Positions 1 through 7,310 of a DNA stretch of 15,048 bases are shown here, one piece after another (the stretch's first letter is position 1; each line of letters starts with the position of its first letter). The position numbers and the translations under genes are program-made. The notes below the pieces were generated by a model that was not told the DNA's origin, made no database searches, and worked only from the letters and a program-made list of their open reading frames with translations. This DNA is from Gammaproteobacteria bacterium UBA2955 (GTDB lineage Bacteria; Pseudomonadota; Gammaproteobacteria; Pseudomonadales; Azotimanducaceae): positions 1 through 15,048 of the forward strand of contig DEBN01000052.1 of the NCBI GenBank assembly GCA_002348825.1, read 5' to 3'.

Positions 1-1035
1 GTTGGTTGGCGTCAGATCGTTGCTTACGGATTAGGATCGCTCTATGGCTTCTTAATTTTCACGTTCATATTCAGCCCTTCGGAGGCGTTTCCGCAAGGTC
101 AGCTCAACCCAGACAACTACCGTTTCTTCGCTCCGCTGCTCGGCGTTCTCATCACCTCTTGGTGTCTTATCACAACACATTTCACTCGCGACCAAATCCA
201 ATACTTCTACCAGTCACAAAACGACCAACCTTTCGGGCTCGTTGTACTGCTTAGATCTATTGGCTCGACGTTGAAAAACAAAAACTTCTTACTGCTGCTG
301 AGCGGAAGTTTGATCAACTTCGGCATCCTCGGCGTTTTGGGCTTTTTCGACATCTACGTGAATACGTACTTCTGGGGCCTGAGCGGGAAAGATATGGGGG
401 TGATCGCCGCATTTTCTTGGTTGGGGCCATGTATCGCTGTGCTGCTGGTGATGAATTTTCAGGCGCGTTTCGAGAAACATCACGCATTGGGCATCGCGCT
501 GATCGGCTTGATGATCATGAGTATGGTCGGCGTAATCGCTAGACTGAGCGGCGTATTTCCTGAATATGCAAGCCCGCTGTTCCTACCGCTAATCACTGCC
601 ATTGCGACCATGAACGCATTCTTTTTTGCGCTCGCTGCAATCATGTTTATCTCAATGATCGCTGATTTAGTCGACGACTATGAGCTAACAACTGGTATGC
701 GGCAAGAAGGCGTATTCGCCGCAGGCGTGGCTTTTTCCACCAAAGCGGTCGGTAGCCTCGGCGTTATCGTCGGAGGCTTTTTGTTGGAATTTTTCATCGG
801 TTTTCCAGCTGGTCAAGGACAAACTGAAATCAGCGAAGACGTGCTTTTTCGCCTCGCGATTACGGACGCGGTTGTCGTTAATTCGCTGCTGCTCATTCCT
901 GCCTACTTAATCAGCAAATACACGCTCACTCGGGACAATTTCTCCGCGGTGCAAAAAGCCCTGCGCGATGCTAGGGCTCAGGCATCGGAATCTACCGTCG
1001 ATTACGATGTGTATGAATCCAAGGCCCCAAAATAA
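1..1035 (+). CDS. GPH-family MFS sugar/solute:cation symporter, N-terminus cut by window edge
   Basis: Inner-membrane secondary transporter of the glycoside-pentoside-hexuronide (MFS_2) type. The frame is open from base 1 with no stop, so the TTG at 271 is an internal leucine and the gene begins left of the window. 344 residues are visible; the family usually has about 450-500, so roughly a quarter is missing. The visible part has several long hydrophobic segments (for example around residues 95-120, 133-150, 160-180, 195-225 and 285-305). The conserved cytoplasmic GPH signature lies near visible residues 220-241, where a D-x-x-D-D-Y-E-L segment is followed by T-G-x-R-x-E-G and F-A-A. The substrate is not readable; close relatives in catabolic clusters are not all sugar carriers. 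It converges on the alpha/beta hydrolase with 50 bp between stops and no clear terminator there. It probably imports the substrate of the neighbouring enzymes (inference). Confidence 0.85.
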   Translation, partial: VGWRQIVAYGLGSLYGFLIFTFIFSPSEAFPQGQLNPDNYRFFAPLLGVLITSWCLITTHFTRDQIQYFYQSQNDQPFGLVVLLRSIGSTLKNKNFLLLLSGSLINFGILGVLGFFDIYVNTYFWGLSGKDMGVIAAFSWLGPCIAVLLVMNFQARFEKHHALGIALIGLMIMSMVGVIARLSGVFPEYASPLFLPLITAIATMNAFFFALAAIMFISMIADLVDDYELTTGMRQEGVFAAGVAFSTKAVGSLGVIVGGFLLEFFIGFPAGQGQTEISEDVLFRLAITDAVVVNSLLLIPAYLISKYTLTRDNFSAVQKALRDARAQASESTVDYDVYESKAPK

Positions 1036-1085
1036 GTTGCCCCGACCTCACCCTGGCCGACGCAACAGACGCAAACCGCTACCCG

Positions 1086-2336
1086 TTATTGCTCGGCTGC
1101 AATACGCTCTAATATCGGTAAAAGATATTTTCTAAATTCGGCCGGATTTTCGCTCATCGGGAAGTGGCCTACGCCTTGCATTTCCACCCACGTGGATCCA
1201 GCAATATTTTGGTGTGCCTCATAACCCATTTCTGTGGTCGCACTGCAATCATATTCGCCAGAAAGTATATGCACGGCTGTTCTATCCGTATCGATATGCG
1301 AAGCCGACTCAGTTAGGTCATATTCATTGAGGTAATAGTACAAATCGCCCTGAAAAACCGGAGGCCATGCCGCCGAATAGACAAAACTCGTCTCTTTTCG
1401 ATAATGTTTTGGCGACAATGGCGACATAAGCGCGTCCATAAATCGCGCCTTGTATTCATTGCTGACCTGAGGGTGCCAAAGTTCACTGCTCTCACTCCAG
1501 GAACCTGGAATCTCCAGCGCTCCTTCGATGGAAATAACCGACCTGAATTGATCCGAATGTCGAGCAGCAAGGTCAAGCGCCAGCAAACCACCGACTGAGC
1601 AGCCCATAAACACGGGCCGATCCAGCTCCAAAACTTGGGCAATCTGCAGCGGCACAGAGCGCAAGAAATCGCCGCTCAGTTTATAAGATTGCTCCCACCA
1701 GTTAACATCCTCAGGAGGCAATGACTTGCCATGGAAGGGTAAGTCGTATGCGATCAAGCGGAATTGATCGGTGATTTCCGGCATCTCGAACAAATGCCGC
1801 CACTGTGAGCTATGGCAGCCAGCGGTATGCTGCATCAGCATGGGAATACCCTGCCCCGCTTCTTCAAAATAGACGCGGTAGTTCGCGCCTCCAAGCTCTA
1901 AATTAATGTATCGCCCAACGGGCGCATCGACGGCACCATTTGGCTTGGTCGCACGACCAGACCGACCATTGGGCTCTGAACTGGGCCGCAACAACTCAAT
2001 GGCTCGTGCCACGGCCGGATAATACTGGGCGAATCTGATCGGATCGGCCTCGCGCGCAAGACCTTGATACTGCAATAGGTTAGCCATCACGTCATTGTTG
2101 AAACGCTCTGGAACCGCGGCAAGCAGCTTTTGCCAAACCGCTTCAGAACCGGAAAGACGTATCATATCGCTGCCATCCGGACGGCCTTCACATGGCCGCC
2201 CATCGTCAAGAAAAAGGGTTAGATGTTGTGCCCCAATTTCGAGTTCCAGACCCCCACTCCACGCCCGCGACGCGAGCATAAACTCACCGTCTGTTCGACA
2301 CTTCGCCGCCCATTCGTTTGCATCCAATAACCGCAT
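1086..2336 (-). CDS. alpha/beta-fold hydrolase with extra N-terminal domain
   Basis: Cytoplasmic serine hydrolase, 416 residues from the chosen start, against about 280 for a minimal family member. The C-terminal hydrolase domain spans roughly 140-416. It has an oxyanion-loop segment H170-T-A-G, the nucleophile elbow G-C-S-V-G-G with Ser247, a probable acid Asp363 in a G-E-Y-D segment, and His391 in G-V-G-H-F. Residues 1-120 form a separate domain that looks like a small SCP2-like lipid-binding fold (weak call), joined by a Gly/Pro/Asn-rich linker at about 119-138. The ATG at 2336 is chosen over the TTG at 2366 because a strong purine-rich ribosome site lies just before it. It is the last gene of the leftward set, 166 bp after the VOC gene. 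The substrate could be an ester, lactone or C-C bond ketone; the sequence does not decide. No lipase-type export signal is present. Confidence 0.85.
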   Translation of the reverse strand: MRLLDANEWAAKCRTDGEFMLASRAWSGGLELEIGAQHLTLFLDDGRPCEGRPDGSDMIRLSGSEAVWQKLLAAVPERFNNDVMANLLQYQGLAREADPIRFAQYYPAVARAIELLRPSSEPNGRSGRATKPNGAVDAPVGRYINLELGGANYRVYFEEAGQGIPMLMQHTAGCHSSQWRHLFEMPEITDQFRLIAYDLPFHGKSLPPEDVNWWEQSYKLSGDFLRSVPLQIAQVLELDRPVFMGCSVGGLLALDLAARHSDQFRSVISIEGALEIPGSWSESSELWHPQVSNEYKARFMDALMSPLSPKHYRKETSFVYSAAWPPVFQGDLYYYLNEYDLTESASHIDTDRTAVHILSGEYDCSATTEMGYEAHQNIAGSTWVEMQGVGHFPMSENPAEFRKYLLPILERIAAEQ

Positions 2337-2339
2337 TAG

Positions 2340-2348
2340 CTCCTCCCT
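2340..2348 (-). promoter_or_regulatory. Ribosome binding site fixing the hydrolase start
   Basis: On the minus strand AGGGAGGAG is followed by CTA and then ATG (2336). This is a near-consensus SD, so the ATG at 2336 is preferred to the in-frame TTG 30 bases upstream, which would place this site inside the coding region. Confidence 0.8.
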
Positions 2349-2502
2349 CGCCAATTCGATGCGCAACGCCAGACCGGTGCAGCGCGAAAAAACGCCCGAC
2401 TCTTTTCGGCGCGCACTGCGCTAACGTCCTCACCAGTGCCGATCGACTATCAACGCCATTTAATGCTTGGCCCTGAAAGGCCGCGTACCGGTTCCGACTA
2501 CC

Positions 2503-3423
2503 CTATCGCTGTACCAGCCGCACCATAATATTGCCCTCGGCACGCGTGTCAAAATACACGCTGCGGCCGTCTTCACTCGTGCGTAGTAGCTCCACACCCC
2601 TTGCTTCCAGTTTCGCCGTTTCGGCCACAAGATCCGCGACTTCAAATGCAATGTCATTTACGCCATCGCCACGCAACGCAAAGGACTCCGCGTAAATGCT
2701 GTCCTGGTCCAACGCGGAAAAGAATTCGAAGCGCAAAGGGCCGACCGACACCGCTGCGAACTCTGCCGCTGTGCGCGGATCACGAGCGACTTCCGTATGC
2801 TGGTCGAACCCAATAGATTCGTAATAGCGAAGCGTTTGCTCTAGATCTGCAACCGCAATCCCCACTCCCCTAAACGTCCAGTCATTCACCAGCGGATGAG
2901 CAAGGTTATTTGCTTTCCACGCGCGCTCCCACTCTGTTGGCGGTGGTCGTAGCGAGATCATTACGTCGCCAAACGCTCGTGTATCAAGGTAATTTTCAAC
3001 TGTTTTATCATTCACCAAGGCATTGAACATTAAGGCGCAGCCCTTACTCAAAAAGCGCTCTGTATCCTCCTCAACCGTCGGCGAGTTAAAACAGATGTGA
3101 TTTATACCCGGGCCTTTTTTTTGTAGATACTCACTCAGAAACATGCCGGGGCCTGGCTTCATGGGATAACACTCCAACTGGCAGTCACCGATCTGGCTCT
3201 CTCCATCGTTAAATGTGTGTGCGCCGCCCGTGGTGTAGGTGTTGGTAACTGGATCGCCCTCCAAGGTTCGGTAATACATGAGCGATCCTTCACCCGCTTC
3301 ATATGGTAATAAAGGTTGTGGACCAACACTGACTCCAACGCCGAGCGCCTGATAGTGACGCAGCACCGCGTTGCGGTTGCTCACGGTCATACCGACGTGA
3401 TTCACCTCCCAATCTTCCCCCAT
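2503..3423 (-). CDS. Two-module VOC (glyoxalase/bleomycin resistance/extradiol dioxygenase fold) protein
   Basis: 306-residue cytoplasmic protein with two tandem vicinal-oxygen-chelate modules, about 5-160 and 182-304. The first opens with N-H-V-G-M-T-V (His9), has L-E-C with Glu84, and repeats the pattern with I-N-H-I (His109); these match three of the four usual metal ligands. The fourth position, near residues 152-158 (G-D-V-M-I-S-L), has Ser instead of Glu. The second module has G187 where His is expected (R-G-V-G-I-A-V), N-D at 256-257 instead of a His, and Arg near the last ligand, so it looks metal-free. Length resembles BphC-type extradiol dioxygenases, but those bind iron in the C-terminal module; methylmalonyl-CoA epimerase-like or lyase chemistry is equally possible. 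An AGGGG site sits just before ATG 3423. It lies between the SDR (80 bp) and hydrolase genes, so it probably acts in the same pathway. Confidence 0.8.
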   Translation of the reverse strand: MGEDWEVNHVGMTVSNRNAVLRHYQALGVGVSVGPQPLLPYEAGEGSLMYYRTLEGDPVTNTYTTGGAHTFNDGESQIGDCQLECYPMKPGPGMFLSEYLQKKGPGINHICFNSPTVEEDTERFLSKGCALMFNALVNDKTVENYLDTRAFGDVMISLRPPPTEWERAWKANNLAHPLVNDWTFRGVGIAVADLEQTLRYYESIGFDQHTEVARDPRTAAEFAAVSVGPLRFEFFSALDQDSIYAESFALRGDGVNDIAFEVADLVAETAKLEARGVELLRTSEDGRSVYFDTRAEGNIMVRLVQR

Positions 3424-3503
3424 CCGAACACCCCTAATTACAAAAACAAGCGCCTAAATTTGCGAGTCTCAACCCGCTCGATGTGAGTAACGTTATCGAC
3501 TCG

Positions 3504-4346
3504 TCAGGCCATGTACCCGCCGTCTACGCATAAGATCGAGCCGGTCACATAACTCGAAGCGTCGGAGGCCAAAAACACAGCGGCATTCGCCATTTCTTCG
3601 AATGTCGCGACTCGTCCCAACGGCAGACTTTCAGGGCCGGTCGACCACGCCTCAAATTTTTCCTGCACGCTGGGTTCCGGCGGCGGAGCTTTTGCTTGCG
3701 GCGGTACACGGTCGGGGTTTTCTCTGTAAAAATCACCGGCAGGGTGCTGCTCCCACTCAACCAAGGAGGGCGCAATTGCGTTTACGCGCACGTTGTAAGG
3801 GCCGAGATAGCGGCTGTATTGCCGCGTCATCATAGCGACCCCAGCTTTGACGATCGCATAATTGCCCATACCTTTGTCAGCATGAGCCTTTAAGCCGCCT
3901 CGCGACGTTAAATTAATTATGCTGCCGCTGCCCTGTGCCTGCATAAACGGTGCCACCGCCTGATGCATCAACCAATACCCCTTTAGGTTAACGTTGGTCA
4001 GTTCGTCCCAATCGGTATCATCGAGCTCAAGCAGTGATTTACGGTGATAGCGCACCGCAACATTCATGAGAATATCGATGCCACCAAACGCCTCTTTTGC
4101 TTGAGCAACCAACGCGTCGACTTCCGACTTCTGAGAAATATCGGTTTTTATTGCAAGCGACTGCCTGCCCATGGCTGTGATCTCATCGGCCACCGCCTGA
4201 AGCTGTCCATCGTGGTTATTCACATCGGTGACGATGACATCCGCACCCGCCTCCGCCAAACCCAACGCAAAGCCCTTACCCATATTTCGGCGGCCGCCCA
4301 CGACGATCGCCTTTTTCCCGTTTAGCGAAAAATCTGCAAGGCTCAT
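3504..4346 (-). CDS. SDR-family NAD(P)-dependent oxidoreductase
   Basis: 280-residue classical short-chain dehydrogenase/reductase, interconverting an alcohol and a ketone in the cytoplasm. The Rossmann glycine motif is a variant, G-G-R-R-N-M-G at 17-23, in place of T-G-x-x-x-G-I-G. Asp41 at the end of the second beta strand suggests NAD(H) preference. The usual N-N-A-G is replaced by N-V-A-V at 95-98. Catalytic residues are Ser148, Tyr163 and Lys167 (Y-A-I-V-K), with D69 in the adenine-contact T-D-I segment. An insertion of about 35 residues rich in Pro, Glu and Lys (about 199-234) sits at the substrate loop, and the C-terminus has the family D-G-G-Y ending. Start ATG 4346 follows a strong GGAGGAG site. 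It lies 36 bp downstream of the quinone-oxidoreductase-like gene, so the two are almost certainly co-transcribed. The substrate is not readable. Confidence 0.9.
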   Translation of the reverse strand: MSLADFSLNGKKAIVVGGRRNMGKGFALGLAEAGADVIVTDVNNHDGQLQAVADEITAMGRQSLAIKTDISQKSEVDALVAQAKEAFGGIDILMNVAVRYHRKSLLELDDTDWDELTNVNLKGYWLMHQAVAPFMQAQGSGSIINLTSRGGLKAHADKGMGNYAIVKAGVAMMTRQYSRYLGPYNVRVNAIAPSLVEWEQHPAGDFYRENPDRVPPQAKAPPPEPSVQEKFEAWSTGPESLPLGRVATFEEMANAAVFLASDASSYVTGSILCVDGGYMA

Positions 4347-4382
4347 TTACTCCTACTCCTCCATAAGGTCCATTTGGAATTC

Positions 4383-5345
4383 TCAGGGCACCAAAATTAC
4401 TCGGCCTACGGCTTGCCTAGACTCGATATAAGCATGTGCTTGGGCCGCGTCTGCAAGCGCGTATTGCCGATCGATGGGCATACGTAACTCTCCCATGCCA
4501 GCCCTACGAATTAAATCCGCAACCATATCGTAGGCGCGCGCACTGGCCATTTCTGCTCCAAGAAAGACGCCTGTGAGGCTCTTGTTACCAGGCGCCAAAC
4601 CGCTGACATTAACCTTGCTAAAGTCTCGGCCAGCAGTGCCGACGCTGACGATCCGCCCACGTCGGCCTGCGGAAGCAATACTCTGTTCCAACACTTCACC
4701 ACCGACTGGATCTATGACCACATCGACACCCCGACCCGACGTTAATTTCATGACCTCCTGAGTTAAGTTTTTCTCGCGATAGTTTATGCCGTGGTCGAGC
4801 CCGAACTCCGTCAACGCATCCAATCTGGCATCCGAGGAGGCGGTAGCGATGACCGTTGCACCCGCGATTTTTGCTAACTGGATACAGGCCACGCCGACGC
4901 CGCCAGCGCCACCCTGAATCAATACGGTTTCACCCTGGCGCAATCGACCAAATTCAAATAACGCGTCTTGAGCGGTGCCAAAAGTCACCGGAAAACAAGC
5001 ACCCTGCTCGAACGAAACGCTGTCGGGCAGCGCCCAGCATCCGAAACCCGGGGCCACTCGCTGTTCTGCATGAGACCCGGCGAAACTCACGGTCGTCACT
5101 CTATCGCCCAACTTTATGCCGTCGATCTCGGCACCGGTTTCAACAACCACTCCAGCGGCGGTATAGCCCACTACAAATGCATCTCCGGGCTTTTCACCGT
5201 GCGCACGATTCAGTACATCGCCGCCTTCCACGGCGATGGCTTTAACGTCTACTTTGACCTCTCGAGAACCACAACTGGGATCCGGGAGGTCCTCATAACG
5301 CAACACCTCCGGCCCGCCTGTCTGATAATAAACCGCCGCTTTCAT
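4383..5345 (-). CDS. Zinc-free MDR oxidoreductase, NADPH:quinone oxidoreductase-like
   Basis: 320-residue medium-chain reductase of the quinone oxidoreductase/zeta-crystallin branch, a cytoplasmic NAD(P)H-dependent reductase of quinones or conjugated enones. It has the GroES-like fold at 1-120, including G-Y-T-A-A-G at 60-65 and G-D-R-V at 80-83, with no zinc-binding cysteine cluster. The nucleotide-binding motif G-G-A-G-G-V-G lies at 145-151. A second family block is I-D-P-V-G-G at 211-216. The C-terminal A-H-A-Y-I-E-S-R and G-R-V-I-L segments are typical. Length is normal for the family. ATG 5345 follows AGGAAGAG. It is the first gene of the leftward set and starts 61 bp from the divergent amidohydrolase gene, so its promoter must lie in that gap or overlap the neighbour. 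A role in reducing an unsaturated ketone or enoyl intermediate is inferred. Confidence 0.88.
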   Translation of the reverse strand: MKAAVYYQTGGPEVLRYEDLPDPSCGSREVKVDVKAIAVEGGDVLNRAHGEKPGDAFVVGYTAAGVVVETGAEIDGIKLGDRVTTVSFAGSHAEQRVAPGFGCWALPDSVSFEQGACFPVTFGTAQDALFEFGRLRQGETVLIQGGAGGVGVACIQLAKIAGATVIATASSDARLDALTEFGLDHGINYREKNLTQEVMKLTSGRGVDVVIDPVGGEVLEQSIASAGRRGRIVSVGTAGRDFSKVNVSGLAPGNKSLTGVFLGAEMASARAYDMVADLIRRAGMGELRMPIDRQYALADAAQAHAYIESRQAVGRVILVP

Positions 5346-5406
5346 CTCTTCCTCGCATACTATTGCTCCTCGATGCTACGATAAGTAGGGAAAGGGGAGC
5401 AAAAAA
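5346..5406. promoter_or_regulatory. Short divergent control region between the two catabolic gene sets
   Basis: Sixty-one bases separate two ATG codons facing away from each other, each with its own SD (AGGAAGAG leftward; AAGGGGAG rightward). Promoters for both directions must lie here or inside the gene ends, so the two gene sets are probably controlled together. I cannot point to a convincing -35/-10 pair; a TACGAT near 5375 is a possible rightward -10. Confidence 0.45.
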
Positions 5407-7134
5407 ATGTCACACGATATTGTTATTCGTAATGGGCTTTTGGTGGACGGCTTGCTGAACCCAGCGAGCATTGGCGATATCGCCATAGACGGCGACACGA
5501 TTACTTCACTCGGCACTCGCGTTGCTGCCAAGGGTCACAGAGAGATCGACGCAGAGGGCGCGGTGGTCACACCGGGCTTCATAGATTTACACACCCACAT
5601 GGACGCACAGATTGGTTGGGATCCACTACTTACACCCGCCTCTTGGCACGGGGTTACGTCCATGCTGATGGGGAACTGCGGTGTTTCGTTTGCTCCTGTA
5701 AGACCAGAAGATAAAGAGCTCTTGGCGGAGATGATGGAATCCGTCGAGGACATTCCAAAACAGGCAATTCTGGACGGCCTGCCGTGGGATTGGAGCTCGT
5801 TCGGCGAATACCTAGACACCATAGAACAAAGTGCCCCAGCCGTTAATGTCGCCGCGCTCGTCGGTCATGCGGCAACACGATTTCACGTGATGGGCGAACG
5901 CGCAGTAGAGGGCGATCCAACTGAAGAGGACATCGCCAACATTGCAGCGCTTGCTGGCAGGTCCGTAGTCGAGGGTGCAGTGGGTTTTTCGGTTAACCGT
6001 TTAAAAGCCCACCGTCTGCCCGACGGTCGGTGCATTCCGGGGACATTTGCTCCAGAAGCAGAACTGGTCGCGATTGCCGCTAAAGTTGGCGCCGCCGGCG
6101 GCTTTATGCAGACGGTTGTAGAGTCCCATCCTTTGGACGAAGAACTGCGAATCATGAGGAAACAGCTGGAGGCCGCGGGCACGCACATGCTATTTAGCGC
6201 GCCGTGGATGCCTGGGGCTGATGGCCGTAGCGCCTACCAGCCAGCGATAGACGAAATGCGCAGCGCAGGCCTGAACATCACTGGCACAACGCAACCGCGG
6301 GCGGCTGGCTTTCTCTCCAGTCTATCGACTCCGATCTTATTTTGCTTGCGATCTAGGAGCGAAAGCTGGCGTAAATTACAGAGCACACCGGTGCCGCAGC
6401 GCCTAGAGCTGTTGCGCGATGTCTCCTTTCGCGAACAGCTAATACGCGATGGAAAAGAAATGGCAGAAGCCGAACACATAGGACAAACATTGTCATCGTC
6501 TAAGTTCGGGTTACCGTGCTACAAAACCTTCTGGATGGGCACCGAACTGCGCCCTAACTACGCTCAGGAACAAGATCAGTCGCTCGCGCACCTTGCCGCC
6601 AGCAACAACGAGCACCCCGTCGAAACATGGATTCGTCTGCAACTGGAATCCGCAGGCGAAGGTTTCTTTCATGTTCGTTTCGTCAACGAAGACCTCAGTG
6701 TTTTGCCCGAATATATGGGCGCAGATTGGGTTGTCCCCGGAGTTGGCGACGCGGGCGCTCATGTCAGCATGATAATGGATGCAGGTTGGACCAGCTTTTT
6801 CATCTCACATTGGTACCGAGATACAGGCACCTACTCCATAGAGGAGACAATTCACATGCTGACGTCGAAGCAAAATCGAGTGCTACGGCTGTCAGACCGA
6901 GGGGCGCTTGAGGTGGGTAAAAAAGCCGACATAAATGTTTTAGATATAGATCGTGTTGAGGAGCGTCAACCGAGACGAGTCTACGACTTCCCTGGGGAGG
7001 CTCCACGACTTATTCAGCGCGCGGTTGGCTACCGTCAGACTTTGGTCAATGGCCAGATTATTCTGGAAAATGATGAACTCACCGGCCACCGGGCAGGCAC
7101 GATATTACGTAACACGCAAACAGGCCTCAAATGA
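5407..7134 (+). CDS. Amidohydrolase, N-acyl-D-amino-acid deacylase (D-aminoacylase)-like
   Basis: 575-residue amidohydrolase-superfamily enzyme (TIM barrel plus N- and C-terminal beta sandwich), cytoplasmic with no signal peptide. The start V-I-R-N-G and P-G-F-I-D-L-H-T-H (His62, His64) are typical. Cys91 in G-N-C-G is the bridging metal ligand of the D-aminoacylase branch, G-H-A at 153-155 follows, and the catalytic Asp region is D-A-G-A-H at 448-452. The later barrel positions that carry two His ligands in characterised D-aminoacylases read M-Q-T near 234-236 and F-S-A near 263-265, so those ligands appear absent. I recall a broad environmental subfamily with the same W-D-P and W-H-G-V-T blocks that also lacks them. 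The C-terminal G-K-K-A-D-I-N-V-L block is standard. An AAGGGGAG site precedes ATG 5407. It heads the rightward set, 176 bp before the acyl-CoA dehydrogenase. The true substrate may be an amide or cyclic amide other than N-acyl-D-amino acids. Confidence 0.85.
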   Translation: MSHDIVIRNGLLVDGLLNPASIGDIAIDGDTITSLGTRVAAKGHREIDAEGAVVTPGFIDLHTHMDAQIGWDPLLTPASWHGVTSMLMGNCGVSFAPVRPEDKELLAEMMESVEDIPKQAILDGLPWDWSSFGEYLDTIEQSAPAVNVAALVGHAATRFHVMGERAVEGDPTEEDIANIAALAGRSVVEGAVGFSVNRLKAHRLPDGRCIPGTFAPEAELVAIAAKVGAAGGFMQTVVESHPLDEELRIMRKQLEAAGTHMLFSAPWMPGADGRSAYQPAIDEMRSAGLNITGTTQPRAAGFLSSLSTPILFCLRSRSESWRKLQSTPVPQRLELLRDVSFREQLIRDGKEMAEAEHIGQTLSSSKFGLPCYKTFWMGTELRPNYAQEQDQSLAHLAASNNEHPVETWIRLQLESAGEGFFHVRFVNEDLSVLPEYMGADWVVPGVGDAGAHVSMIMDAGWTSFFISHWYRDTGTYSIEETIHMLTSKQNRVLRLSDRGALEVGKKADINVLDIDRVEERQPRRVYDFPGEAPRLIQRAVGYRQTLVNGQIILENDELTGHRAGTILRNTQTGLK

Positions 7135-7201
7135 ACCGCGGTAAGCGAAAACAGCCCCGCAGATCTAACATATAGTGTTTCCCAATAAGCGCTTGTGGAC
7201 T

Positions 7202-7231
7202 TTGACCAACATATTTTATGAGCAAAAAAAT
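7202..7231 (+). promoter_or_regulatory. Possible sigma70-type promoter of the acyl-CoA dehydrogenase gene
   Basis: TTGACC at 7202-7207 and AAAAAT at 7226-7231 are separated by 18 bp. The -35 matches five of six consensus bases and the -10 four of six. It lies about 80 bp before the start codon. This is pattern matching only. Confidence 0.35.
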
Positions 7232-7244
7232 CTCTTAAGGTAGA

Positions 7245-7263
7245 CGCCGTCTGGATTACGGCG
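7245..7263. promoter_or_regulatory. Inverted repeat between possible promoter and acyl-CoA dehydrogenase start
   Basis: CGCCGT (7245-7250) and ACGGCG (7258-7263) form a perfect six-base inverted repeat around a seven-base spacer. It sits just downstream of the possible promoter, where a repressor operator or a leader hairpin would fit. No U-tract follows, so it is not a terminator. Confidence 0.4.
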
Positions 7264-7310
7264 CTTACTTCGGGTGATCGGAAGCAACGACGCATAACAA
7301 GGAGTGAAAG

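Noticed and set aside
6..254. 82-residue plus-strand frame
   Set aside because: It overlaps the transporter frame that is open from base 1; its composition (Arg/Ser/Pro-rich) is that of an out-of-frame shadow.
2468..2482. GGCC/GGCC hairpin after the VOC gene
   Set aside because: Only a four- to five-base stem with no U-tract; too weak for a terminator inside a likely operon.
1086..3423. Hydrolase plus VOC gene as a classical meta-cleavage (BphC/BphD-like) pair
   Set aside because: The VOC protein lacks the C-terminal-module iron ligands and the hydrolase carries an extra domain and a different elbow, so the named pathway is not supported.
4856..5384. Two overlapping plus-strand frames of 129 and 138 residues
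   Set aside because: Antisense shadows of the quinone-oxidoreductase-like gene, whose motifs are unmistakable.
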